Shown: piece after piece, positions 46,516 to 54,000 of the stretch
How the letters are laid out: each line of letters begins with the position of its first letter
Numbering within the stretch: position 1 is the first letter of the stretch
NCBI RefSeq assembly: GCF_000219535.2
Contig: NZ_CP007806.1
Coordinates: forward strand, 3,942,501-4,006,500
Direction of reading: 5' to 3'
DNA: 64,000 bases
DNA from: Brevibacillus laterosporus LMG 15441
GTDB taxonomy: Bacteria > Bacillota > Bacilli > Brevibacillales > Brevibacillaceae
Notes under the pieces: model-generated
The model's database searches: none
What the model saw: only the letters and a program-made list of their open reading frames with translations
Told to the model about the DNA's origin: nothing
Position numbers and translations under genes: made by a program

Positions 46516-46530
46516 ATGCCTATCCTCCTT

Positions 46531-46797
46531 TTATTCTACCTTTTCTTTTAATTCTTGCAGTTCCATTTCCAACCCCGATAGACTTCGTTCAATCTGCTGT
46601 AGGGTTGACGTATTTCGCTCCAATTGAATCACCATGCGTTCATTGTGTTCCATCAGCTTTGCTTCCCGTGTTTGAGCTTGTTTAACCAAAAGAGCCTCGC
46701 GATCTCTCCCCTCTTTTTTGGTAGAGAATAACAGCCAGACAAATAGAGCAGCAAACGGACCTTGCTGAAGCAACGCGTTCATTACGCTCTCTTCCAT
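46531..46797 (-). CDS. bhlA: BhlA/UviB-type holin-like protein
   Basis: 88 residues from the ATG at 46797 with AAGGAGGG upstream. One N-terminal hydrophobic segment (ALLQQGPFAALFVWLLFST) is followed by a charged coiled coil (KKEGRDREALLVKQAQTREAKL and similar). This is the typical BhlA/UviB pattern found beside PBSX-like endolysins. Acts at the membrane in lysis. Directly upstream of the amidase gene. Confidence 0.8.
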   Translation of the reverse strand: MEESVMNALLQQGPFAALFVWLLFSTKKEGRDREALLVKQAQTREAKLMEHNERMVIQLERNTSTLQQIERSLSGLEMELQELKEKVE

Positions 46798-46827
46798 GCC
46801 ATTTTTCCCTCCTTGGCAGGTTTTTGT

Positions 46828-46861
46828 AAAAGAAAAGGCATCTTCATGATTGAAGATGCCC
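46828..46861 (-). terminator. Terminator before the lysis cassette
   Basis: GGCATCTTCA pairs perfectly with TGAAGATGCC around a 4-base loop. On the minus strand it is followed by TTTTCTTTT. It sits between the tail-fibre genes and bhlA, so part of the lysis-gene expression would need read-through or a local promoter. Confidence 0.8.
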
Positions 46862-46938
46862 GAAGAAGCCCGGAATGTGTGAGTTTTTTCTAAATGATGA
46901 AAACAAAAACGCCTCACTCAACATGAGCAGGCGTTCCT

Positions 46939-47067
46939 TTATTCCTCGTTTTGTTTCGCTAGATACTCGGCTACAGGAATTTGATAATCTTTTGGGAGCG
47001 AGTCGATGGTACGTCGTTTCGCTTTAACAAGCAAGCCATAAACGGGAATCATGTATTCTCTGACCAT
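46939..47067 (-). CDS. CD1375-like small phage protein, 42 residues
   Basis: ATG at 47067, preceded by AAGGGGGTGA. Product begins MVREYMIPVYGLLVKAKRR and continues with TIDSLPKDYQIPVAEYLA. Small proteins of this type, resembling the CD1375 family, sit after tail-fibre genes in Bacillota prophages. The start is 2 bases past the stop of the preceding small gene. Function unknown. Confidence 0.7.
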   Translation of the reverse strand: MVREYMIPVYGLLVKAKRRTIDSLPKDYQIPVAEYLAKQNEE

Positions 47068-47069
47068 TT

Positions 47070-47231
47070 CTATTCACCCCCTTTCCATTCTTCAAGCGCT
47101 TGCTCAAGAGCGGTCATTTTTTCATAAAGCTGTGCAATCGCTTCATAGGCTATTACCAGCTCTAAAGACATTTCCTTTTGCTCACGGTCAGCTTGGATCT
47201 TAGATAATGCTTTTGGTTTAGTCAGGATCAA
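47070..47231 (-). CDS. Small coiled-coil tail-cluster protein, 53 residues
   Basis: TTG start at 47231, overlapping the tail-fibre stop (TTGA), with GGAGGTG about seven bases upstream inside the tail-fibre gene. Product starts MILTKPKALSKIQADREQK, then MSLELVIAYEAIAQLYEKM, ending EWKGGE. A single amphipathic helix, like the small XkdW-type proteins after tail-fibre genes. Function unknown. Confidence 0.65.
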   Translation of the reverse strand: MILTKPKALSKIQADREQKEMSLELVIAYEAIAQLYEKMTALEQALEEWKGGE

Positions 47232-49720
47232 TCGAATGCACCTCCGAATCCTCTTACGATAACTGGCTCAGTTGCTGTTCCTTTGGTGAATGAAAAGCGT
47301 ACGCTAACGCCCCATTTTTTTGCTGTTTTTTCCTTGTTGGTGAAGATGAAGCCTCGGTTGAATTTGACATGGTTGCTCGCGTCTTCCCATGTCGGCAACT
47401 CGTCGAATGCGTTGTTACATACCTCGGCTTTGTAATCGGCACCGGCAGGAATCGTCGCATCGATTGTCACTAGGATGCGTTTGGCAGCTATGTCGGTACC
47501 AAATGGGTTCCTTAGAGCAAACGCTATCTTGTCGGCTGATCGCCGGAAGGTATACGATCGAGTCGAGGTCATCCCTTTGCTGTCGGTTGCTTCGATTGTA
47601 AGGGTGTGTACCGCTGTCAAGGAGAGGCGTAACCATGTGTCCAGTGGGATTGTTGCAGTGTTTTCTTTGCTGTCAGTTCCAGCGAACGTGCGGATCACCT
47701 TGCCGTTGATTTTTTCTGTGATGGTAAATGCGTCACCCTCTGGTTCTGTGACGGTGTACGTTTTTGACAGAATGGTGCTTAACACACCAAGGTCTACGTT
47801 TTGACCGTTAATAACGGGCGGGCGATTGTGAACGGCTCGGAACTTGAGGGTAATCTCGGTTGATTTGCCACCTTGGTCGTCCTCTGCCCAGATGGTTAGG
47901 GTATGATCGGTGTTTTCGGCTAGGTTAGAGCCTGTGAGATCGGTGGTGCCGTCATAGAGACGTTTGGCTCGGAATGTTAGCGTTTTGGCAAAAGAAATAG
48001 GCGTGCTACCGTTGGATACTCCGGATTGCAACGCCCTTGTGGTGCCGTTGTTGATGCGGTATTTTATGGTGACTACGTTGTCTTTGTCGGTGTCGGAGGC
48101 GGTGCCTTGGATGTTTAACGTAGCGTTTTCGGTTAGGGTTTGGTTGTCGGATGGTGATGTAAGAGTGAATTTTGGTGGTTCATTGAGGATCGTGATTACA
48201 ACGAGACCGTTCCCTTCACGTACACCTGCGGTCGTGGAACTGTTGGCTAAATTGCCGTGGTAGGATGAACCACCACCGCCTGCCCCAGTTTTACCGTAAA
48301 CACTTGCGTCATACGGTCCGGCTCCGGACCCACCGCCGTAATAGCCACCACCGCCACCACCACCCATATAGATTCCCGGAGTTGTCGCATCTCCACCAAT
48401 TCCGATCTGACCGTCTAATGCCCCTCCTGCTGTCTGAGTACCGCCTTTCGCATAACTAGGATCGGGTTTATTCCTCTCACCTTGACCGCCTTCTAAACCA
48501 CCCCCGTATCCCCCAACTAAAATACTTATATTTTCATCTTCTCTATTATAGAATGTTCCGCCACCACCACCGGCAACTATAACTCTGTGTTCTAGGTTTA
48601 CGCCGGACTTTCTCACATCTGTTGCACCGCCGCCACCACCAGAATTCCAATCTTCTCTACCTTTTCCTGATCCACCCCCGTTCCATCCCCCTGCTGGTTG
48701 TTTCCCCATTCCTCCAACATTAACTTGGAGGACTTCCCCTGATGAAACTCCTAAACTACCTTTAGCATATCCACCTTTTCCTCCCGGTGTTCGATATCCT
48801 AAACCACCTTGAGCTCCCCAACATTCAATCAGGATTTTATTCACATTAGGCGGAACCATAAACGCCTCAGGCTTACCCGTATACTCAAACGTGTAAGTAG
48901 TACGTCCTTGAGCATCCTTACCAATTTTCCCTTTCGTCAATTCGACGTTAAAATTCGTCTGATTACCTTTATCGTCGCGAACAGAAACCGTAAAAGGGAT
49001 TACTCCTGCCGTAATATCGGCGTTTTTAAACGTATAGCTGACGGGCTGGTTCTTACCTAATGCTGTCCAAGCCTGTTTGACGACGTTGTTTAGTTTGACT
49101 TGGTATTGCAACGTATCGTCTGGATCGGCGTCATTTGCTGTGATATTTACGGTGAAATCGTTAGTGCCGATGTTGATGTGTTGGTTCTCGGTTAAGGACT
49201 GATTGTTTGCTGTAAGGGTCATAGTTGGTGCAGAGTTAAAATCTCCTATTAATTTAAAATCATTAATATGCTGATATTTATCCACTGGTGGTGCTGATGT
49301 ATATGTGTCTGAAAACCTGTTCCTATGATTTTTTATAGTAAAGTCAAATCCGACAGTATTGGATTTTATGATTTTAGGGAGATTTTCATTGTCAAGCCAA
49401 AGACGAACTCCTAAGGAAGTCATACCAACAACATATTCTCTTCCCGCAATTAACTTTACAGGTGTAAACTCGAAGCTAACCCATGCGGGCGAGAGATTTT
49501 CAGATATCAACTTTGTTTTTTGGGCTATTAAATTACCAGTGTCGTCCCATAAGGTAATTGTTGCATTTTCAGAAGAGGAGAAGGGATTACTTATTTTTGC
49601 TTCTACTGTATGTAGAATAAAGTCCTTATTAACCGTAAATCCATTTGCATACTGCTTAATACCTCCAGTATCACTACGAACTGCTTCACCATCGCAAAAT
49701 ATCACCATACCTGTACTCAA
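47228..49720 (-). CDS. Glycine-rich tail-fibre protein (receptor-binding candidate)
   Basis: 830 residues from a TTG preceded by GGAAGGTG. Residues about 1-160 form a beta-sandwich-like N-terminal part. Ig/cadherin-like repeats follow (about 155-265, with TENQHINIGTNDFTVNITA and PDDTLQYQVKLNN). A glycine-rich domain spans about 295-510 with GYYGGGSGAGPYD, GGGGGATDVRKSG and other runs. More Ig-like repeats lead to the C-terminus. It sits where PBSX encodes XkdV and lyses its target through the baseplate, so it probably determines which cells the particle attaches to. Such glycine-rich domains are also seen in unrelated surface proteins. Confidence 0.75.
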   Translation of the reverse strand: MSTGMVIFCDGEAVRSDTGGIKQYANGFTVNKDFILHTVEAKISNPFSSSENATITLWDDTGNLIAQKTKLISENLSPAWVSFEFTPVKLIAGREYVVGMTSLGVRLWLDNENLPKIIKSNTVGFDFTIKNHRNRFSDTYTSAPPVDKYQHINDFKLIGDFNSAPTMTLTANNQSLTENQHINIGTNDFTVNITANDADPDDTLQYQVKLNNVVKQAWTALGKNQPVSYTFKNADITAGVIPFTVSVRDDKGNQTNFNVELTKGKIGKDAQGRTTYTFEYTGKPEAFMVPPNVNKILIECWGAQGGLGYRTPGGKGGYAKGSLGVSSGEVLQVNVGGMGKQPAGGWNGGGSGKGREDWNSGGGGGATDVRKSGVNLEHRVIVAGGGGGTFYNREDENISILVGGYGGGLEGGQGERNKPDPSYAKGGTQTAGGALDGQIGIGGDATTPGIYMGGGGGGGYYGGGSGAGPYDASVYGKTGAGGGGSSYHGNLANSSTTAGVREGNGLVVITILNEPPKFTLTSPSDNQTLTENATLNIQGTASDTDKDNVVTIKYRINNGTTRALQSGVSNGSTPISFAKTLTFRAKRLYDGTTDLTGSNLAENTDHTLTIWAEDDQGGKSTEITLKFRAVHNRPPVINGQNVDLGVLSTILSKTYTVTEPEGDAFTITEKINGKVIRTFAGTDSKENTATIPLDTWLRLSLTAVHTLTIEATDSKGMTSTRSYTFRRSADKIAFALRNPFGTDIAAKRILVTIDATIPAGADYKAEVCNNAFDELPTWEDASNHVKFNRGFIFTNKEKTAKKWGVSVRFSFTKGTATEPVIVRGFGGAFD

Positions 49721-49785
49721 ACGATTACACCTTCCTTCTGACGATGTCCGTTACTCAGGTTTATAAGCATTCTTTTAATTACCAT

Positions 49786-50061
49786 CTACAAAACCACCAG
49801 CCTTTTATTAGCCTCGTCATACCAACCCTCTGTAAGCATGATGTCGTCTAGTGTTGCAAAATTCTCAAAAAACACATTGTCCGTAAAATTATTAAACACC
49901 GCATCTTTTATCGTCTTCACATCAATCTGCAAAGCCGAAATAGCCACTGTGTGGTGTTCCAGTAGCTTGTGCGAATCGTCTATTCCTTTTTCCCACCTAT
50001 TGATATCCGTTTCCGTGACAGGATCGTCATAGTTCCAATCTAGTTTAGGATTATAGGGCAT
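49786..50061 (-). CDS. Tail-fibre-associated protein, 91 residues
   Basis: Product starts MPYNPKLDWNYDDPVTETDIN, then RWEKGIDDSH. This WKYDDPVTE-like motif is common at the N-terminus of fibre or baseplate-linked proteins in Bacillota phages. It overlaps the next gene by one base at 50061. Probably a fibre adaptor split from the main fibre gene. Function inferred from place and motif only. Confidence 0.6.
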   Translation of the reverse strand: MPYNPKLDWNYDDPVTETDINRWEKGIDDSHKLLEHHTVAISALQIDVKTIKDAVFNNFTDNVFFENFATLDDIMLTEGWYDEANKRLVVL

Positions 50062-50342
50062 CAGTCGTTGGCTCCTCTCACTTCAAATTCAAATCGAAAT
50101 TCTAAGGTTTGATCACTTAAGACATCTACATTAGTCGTTCTTTCCGTAATAAGATTGCCTGCCTCATCTAGTAGTTTTAAGGAAGATACCTTCGTGATTC
50201 CGCTAACAGGCTCCGTTATGACTACAAGCTTTCTTCCATTTCTTTTGGCAGACCTCAATTGCACCGTTTGATTGTTGACGATCAGACTTGCGGCACGAGT
50301 TGCTAAGTCCTCCGCAACTCGTGCTAAATAAGCTTTATCCAT
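50061..50342 (-). CDS. Phage structural hypothetical, 93 residues
   Basis: Starts MDKAYLARVAEDLATRAASL, ends with a beta-rich FRFEFEVRGAND. It overlaps the flanking genes by one base on each side, showing a tightly packed tail operon. Resembles small baseplate-region proteins between XkdU and fibre genes. No motif gives a function. Confidence 0.55.
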   Translation of the reverse strand: MDKAYLARVAEDLATRAASLIVNNQTVQLRSAKRNGRKLVVITEPVSGITKVSSLKLLDEAGNLITERTTNVDVLSDQTLEFRFEFEVRGAND

Positions 50343-50929
50343 TAAATCACCACCTTATCTTGATCTTTAAGAGGAGTCATACCAGCTCGAAACTCATGTA
50401 CACTGTGGTAACGTTTCTGATTGATTGTAATTCTTTCATGAAACACAATCTCGTCCGACACTGCCAACTGCGGCATAAACACATGTGGGACTCGCTTTCG
50501 CTTATGAATATCATGGACCCACGAGGCTACGTCATAAATTGACCATAGGGGAACCGAGATATAGAAATAGCCTGTATCTGGGTTTTCCTCTATGAGAACG
50601 TGATCAGTTGCCTGTTCTTTGATAAAAAGTCTGGTAATACTCTCTGCCAACGCTGGCGTAAAGGGCAAACGCTCCCGATACTTTGCCATGACACGTGCAC
50701 GTCGCGTCTCATAGGAATCACCTTGCTTGGGAGTAACCTGAAACATATCCTCCCAATACGGCAGTCCCCATGTAGCTGTTGTGATTATCATTTGCCGCTC
50801 TAAGTCTAGCTTGCGAGCCTGTTGGTACTCTCTCTCAGCTTCTCCTGCCTCAAAATGATGCACCGCCGCCTGATTCTCATACCAATAGGGTGGCAGCATC
50901 GTCCGATATTTTTCTGGAATCATCATCAT
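50342..50929 (-). CDS. xkdU: XkdU/YmfQ-like baseplate protein (DUF2313)
   Basis: 195 residues. LPPYWYENQAAVHHFEAGEAE, GLPYWEDMFQVTP and RRARVMAKYRERLPFTPALAE match the DUF2313/Mu gp48 family. The start overlaps the gene for the baseplate wedge J-like protein by 4 bases. In Mu-like phages the product closes the baseplate and holds the fibre. Position after xkdT fits. Confidence 0.8.
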   Translation of the reverse strand: MMMIPEKYRTMLPPYWYENQAAVHHFEAGEAEREYQQARKLDLERQMIITTATWGLPYWEDMFQVTPKQGDSYETRRARVMAKYRERLPFTPALAESITRLFIKEQATDHVLIEENPDTGYFYISVPLWSIYDVASWVHDIHKRKRVPHVFMPQLAVSDEIVFHERITINQKRYHSVHEFRAGMTPLKDQDKVVI

Positions 50930-51753
50930 GGCGTACTCACCTTCACATTTTTCACAATCGGTATGGTTGAAAAGGTGAGATCAATATTTTCCTGTGCATT
51001 ATTTAGCAAAACATTCCGATAATCTATTACACCAGCTACCTTAAACAAGCGATAGATTTCAGAATAAAGGATCTTCTTGCCCTGCTTATTAATATATTCC
51101 ACAATGTCAGCTTGTATTTGCTGTTTTATTTCGTCTACAGATGCAGAGAACTCCCACTCCAGCAAATCTCCGCTGACTGTTACTTCCAATGCTTTCGCTG
51201 CCTGAACCACTAGCTTGTCGTTTAAACTATGCTTATTCGGCTGTGCTAGATGCTTTGTTACAGCTTCTACTAAAGCTTCATCGGCTGGTTGCCCTTTTTG
51301 GTCGGTTAATGCAATATGCACTGTGTTTGGTGCCTCCCCCCAGATAAACAACTCTCCTACATTGGGCACTTCTTTTACCCAGCGCCTGTAATCGTACTCA
51401 GCCCCTGAACCTTCCTCTTCCCCCGCCTTAGCAATCAAGCGTTGGCGATACAGGTCATCTGGCTCATCCGTTTTTCTCTTCACACCTAAAAACACTCCCC
51501 AGGCGTCCAAAAATTCCCCGTCTGCCCAGGGTAGATACCATTGCAAAAAGCGATATTCATCCAATTGTTGTTGCTCGGATATTTCTAGTGCGAGTGGGTA
51601 GTGAAAATCGTAAAAAATTTCGCCTTCTTCTGGGGAAGGGGGCGTCTCACCACGGGCCTGAGCAAGTTCACTCGCTCGATTATACATCCGTTGGTAAATC
51701 TCTTCGGCTGTTTCGCGTAACAGCGGCATGTCTGGTTTTTTTATCTCTGCCAT
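50926..51753 (-). CDS. xkdT: Baseplate J/gp47-like wedge protein (XkdT)
   Basis: 275 residues. Contains YRFLQWYLPWADGEFLDAWG, VKRKTDEPDDLYRQRLIAK and GSGAEYDYRRWVKEVPNVGE, typical of baseplate-J/gp47 proteins of contractile-tail phages. The start overlaps the xkdS-like stop by 13 bases. It forms wedges of the baseplate around the central spike. Confidence 0.9.
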   Translation of the reverse strand: MAEIKKPDMPLLRETAEEIYQRMYNRASELAQARGETPPSPEEGEIFYDFHYPLALEISEQQQLDEYRFLQWYLPWADGEFLDAWGVFLGVKRKTDEPDDLYRQRLIAKAGEEEGSGAEYDYRRWVKEVPNVGELFIWGEAPNTVHIALTDQKGQPADEALVEAVTKHLAQPNKHSLNDKLVVQAAKALEVTVSGDLLEWEFSASVDEIKQQIQADIVEYINKQGKKILYSEIYRLFKVAGVIDYRNVLLNNAQENIDLTFSTIPIVKNVKVSTP

Positions 51754-52169
51754 ATATCTACCACCACCTTAGTCTTTCCCCGTACCCCTTCAATCTCTAG
51801 TCTCAGACCTATTCGATTCTCCTGATATCGAATATCCATAACCTCTGCTCGCTCAATCTCTGAATGAGCCTCCAGCGCATCCTCCATATCCCGCTTAATC
51901 AGGGCTAACGGTACATGCTTAGGGAGCTTTCCAATATGCTCAAAAAAATCTACCCCAATCCGATCACTGTAAATCGCATATTGAAATCGTTTGGTATGCA
52001 GGATTTTTTTCGCAATCTCTTCCAAATACTCAGCATAATTACTAGTCTTTACATGTCGGCCATCTGTTCCTTTGATAAATTGAAACGTAGTCCAATCCAC
52101 TTTATAAGTCCAGGGTATCGGGGAAGGAGTATCTGTTAACTCTCGATTACTTTCTAAAGTAGGAAACAT
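51741..52169 (-). CDS. xkdS: XkdS-like baseplate protein (DUF2634)
   Basis: 142 residues behind GTGAGGTG. TYKVDWTTFQFIKGTDGRHV and RFQYAIYSDRIGVDFFEHIGK match the DUF2634/gp25-like lysozyme-related wedge family. It sits between xkdR and xkdT as in PBSX. Confidence 0.85.
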   Translation of the reverse strand: MFPTLESNRELTDTPSPIPWTYKVDWTTFQFIKGTDGRHVKTSNYAEYLEEIAKKILHTKRFQYAIYSDRIGVDFFEHIGKLPKHVPLALIKRDMEDALEAHSEIERAEVMDIRYQENRIGLRLEIEGVRGKTKVVVDIWQR

Positions 52170-52424
52170 TTATTTCACCTCACCCAGCACCAGATATTGC
52201 CCCGAAGAACATCTCATTAGAGCATAGGTAGCCCCTAGTTGAGGCTCTGTGAATAGTTCATTTTTAAAGAATACTAGATCATCCTCTACCTCTTTTAGGG
52301 GCGTTGGGTCCTGATCTAGTTTAATGACCACCGGGGCATAATTTTGTAGCGTGCCAAATTCGATCTGCGTATCACTAATGCCACTTCTTGCTTGGGTAAA
52401 CAATCTATTAATCGCTTGTTGCAT
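52170..52424 (-). CDS. xkdR: XkdR-like protein (DUF2577)
   Basis: 84 residues behind GGAGAGGA. Short beta-rich protein (KLDQDPTPLKEVEDDLVFF, MRCSSGQYLVLGEV) fitting DUF2577, found at this position in PBSX-like baseplates. Probably part of the hub or spike. Confidence 0.75.
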   Translation of the reverse strand: MQQAINRLFTQARSGISDTQIEFGTLQNYAPVVIKLDQDPTPLKEVEDDLVFFKNELFTEPQLGATYALMRCSSGQYLVLGEVK

Positions 52425-52425
52425 C

Positions 52426-53373
52426 CTATCCTCTCCATTCCAATTGTAAGTCCATCACAAATTCCCTGTTTTTCCATCGGGTATTGCAGGAGGTCACGAT
52501 CCAACTGCTTTGTTGACCATTTATCTCCTGAATTTTCACCAGCCAGCCTGCCCGCAATCTAGCAATGAGTGAATTTGTGTGACGAACGGTTATGGAGCGT
52601 GTTCGCGGTATTTTAGCTAACGTAACAAGCTGTTTGGACGCCAAAGAGGCGAGATTCTTCTCCTCGCCTGCATCAATGATTTTTTGCATCCGTCCGATCT
52701 TTTTCATCAAATCATGATGTTCCCTCGTGACTCTGCCTGCTACCCGATCTCCTTCATAGCGTTCTACTGTTACAGCCGTGTACACCTCCTCCAAGCTTTC
52801 CCCGGTAGAGCTAGCCTCCAGCATAGTAGCCTGAAACACGGGGACATAGGGATTATTTCCCTCTGCTAGCACAATCAGTTTATCCCGTTGGTGCTGGATA
52901 AAATAGCGAAGTCCTGTCCGTTCAAAGGCTCTCTCCGCTATATCTGTAAACAACGAGGTGTACGGCTGGGAAGGGTGCCGTTCCTTTACCGTAAATCCAA
53001 AGGCAGGGCATTGAAACGAAATGCCTGCTCCCTGGATAATCCTCTCCAGCTCCTTCCCTGCATCCCCTTTCAAATAGGGCCTTGAGCAATCATTTTTTTG
53101 TAAATACCATGACAGCTCGTAAGCAGTTCCGCTCAGCTCCTTCGTTTTTTCGTCCCGATTCCATTCGACTAAGGGGCCGTGAAAGAGCTGTTCGCTTTCC
53201 TTGGCTTCATTAGGAAACATCATGAGATAGCCAGCAGCAGCTAATACAGGAGGATTACGTAGCTGAATCTGACACACCTGGGCAATCTGTCCTCTGGATG
53301 AGGACCAAGAAACATCCGTCACGGCAGGTGTTACATCAAGTCGGGTAGCATCTTTTCCATAAATCACACGCAT
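52426..53373 (-). CDS. xkdQ: XkdQ-like baseplate hub protein
   Basis: 315 residues behind AGGAGGGAG. MRVIYGKDATRLDVTPAVTDV at the start and a YFIQHQRDKLIVLAEGNNPYV segment fit the XkdQ/YqbQ hub family, related to the gpD/gp27 fold. The C-terminus (SWIVTSCNTRWKNREFVMDL) is typical. It anchors the central spike to the tube. Confidence 0.85.
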   Translation of the reverse strand: MRVIYGKDATRLDVTPAVTDVSWSSSRGQIAQVCQIQLRNPPVLAAAGYLMMFPNEAKESEQLFHGPLVEWNRDEKTKELSGTAYELSWYLQKNDCSRPYLKGDAGKELERIIQGAGISFQCPAFGFTVKERHPSQPYTSLFTDIAERAFERTGLRYFIQHQRDKLIVLAEGNNPYVPVFQATMLEASSTGESLEEVYTAVTVERYEGDRVAGRVTREHHDLMKKIGRMQKIIDAGEEKNLASLASKQLVTLAKIPRTRSITVRHTNSLIARLRAGWLVKIQEINGQQSSWIVTSCNTRWKNREFVMDLQLEWRG

Positions 53374-53385
53374 AGCCGCTCCCTC

Positions 53386-54000
53386 CTAGGCTTTGCTTTT
53401 ATATTCAGCATTTTTCTTTTGGATACGAGTAAGCTGTTTGCTACGCATCTCTCTATCCTGATGAATCATGTTTTTGGCCGGTGTTAAAAGATATGGGGAT
53501 GATTGCTGTTTCTTTGCGGTTTTTCCTGTCGTATTGGCACGAGCCTTTTGTTGCTTAGCCATGATCACAGGCGGCTGTAGAAGCTCCTTATTACTAGACC
53601 ACTCTACGAACTCATCTTTAATAAAAATCGGTAATTCAATGGACCCGTAATAATCTACATTCATTCCTTTAAACGTGCCATCCACAGGGCCGATTAAGAC
53701 ATTCCATGCTAAATTTAACTCGTCAATTGTGAGCAGAACCTCTTTCCCTGAGATACGATCTAGACCGGCTAACCATTCACGTGGTCCCTGATAGCCTTGC
53801 ACTTCGATTAAAGGAGATTCTATATCGCCTGGAAGCCAAAACTCAAAGGAAATTGACTTCGCTCGATTAGCAGATAGTCTGTTTTTGGTAACAAGTGAAA
53901 TACTGGTAGATGTTTCTGCATCATTTCCGTAGCCTTTTATTTGCACCTCTGCTGGGGTTACGGGAAACGTCAGCCGATACTTTCCCTGCATACGAATCAT
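53386..54000 (-). CDS. xkdP: XkdP-like tail protein, no LysM domain visible
   Basis: 204 residues. The ATG overlaps the tape-measure stop by 4 bases, with AGAGGTGG upstream. The first 140 residues (RLTFPVTPAEVQIKGYGND, ISFEFWLPGD, IELPIFIKDEFVEW) match XkdP/YqbP tail proteins. The C-terminus is basic and Lys/Gln-rich (KQQKARANTTGKTAKKQQ), with no recognisable LysM repeat, although many XkdP proteins end in one. Probably connects tube and baseplate hub. Confidence 0.75.
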   Translation of the reverse strand: MIRMQGKYRLTFPVTPAEVQIKGYGNDAETSTSISLVTKNRLSANRAKSISFEFWLPGDIESPLIEVQGYQGPREWLAGLDRISGKEVLLTIDELNLAWNVLIGPVDGTFKGMNVDYYGSIELPIFIKDEFVEWSSNKELLQPPVIMAKQQKARANTTGKTAKKQQSSPYLLTPAKNMIHQDREMRSKQLTRIQKKNAEYKSKA

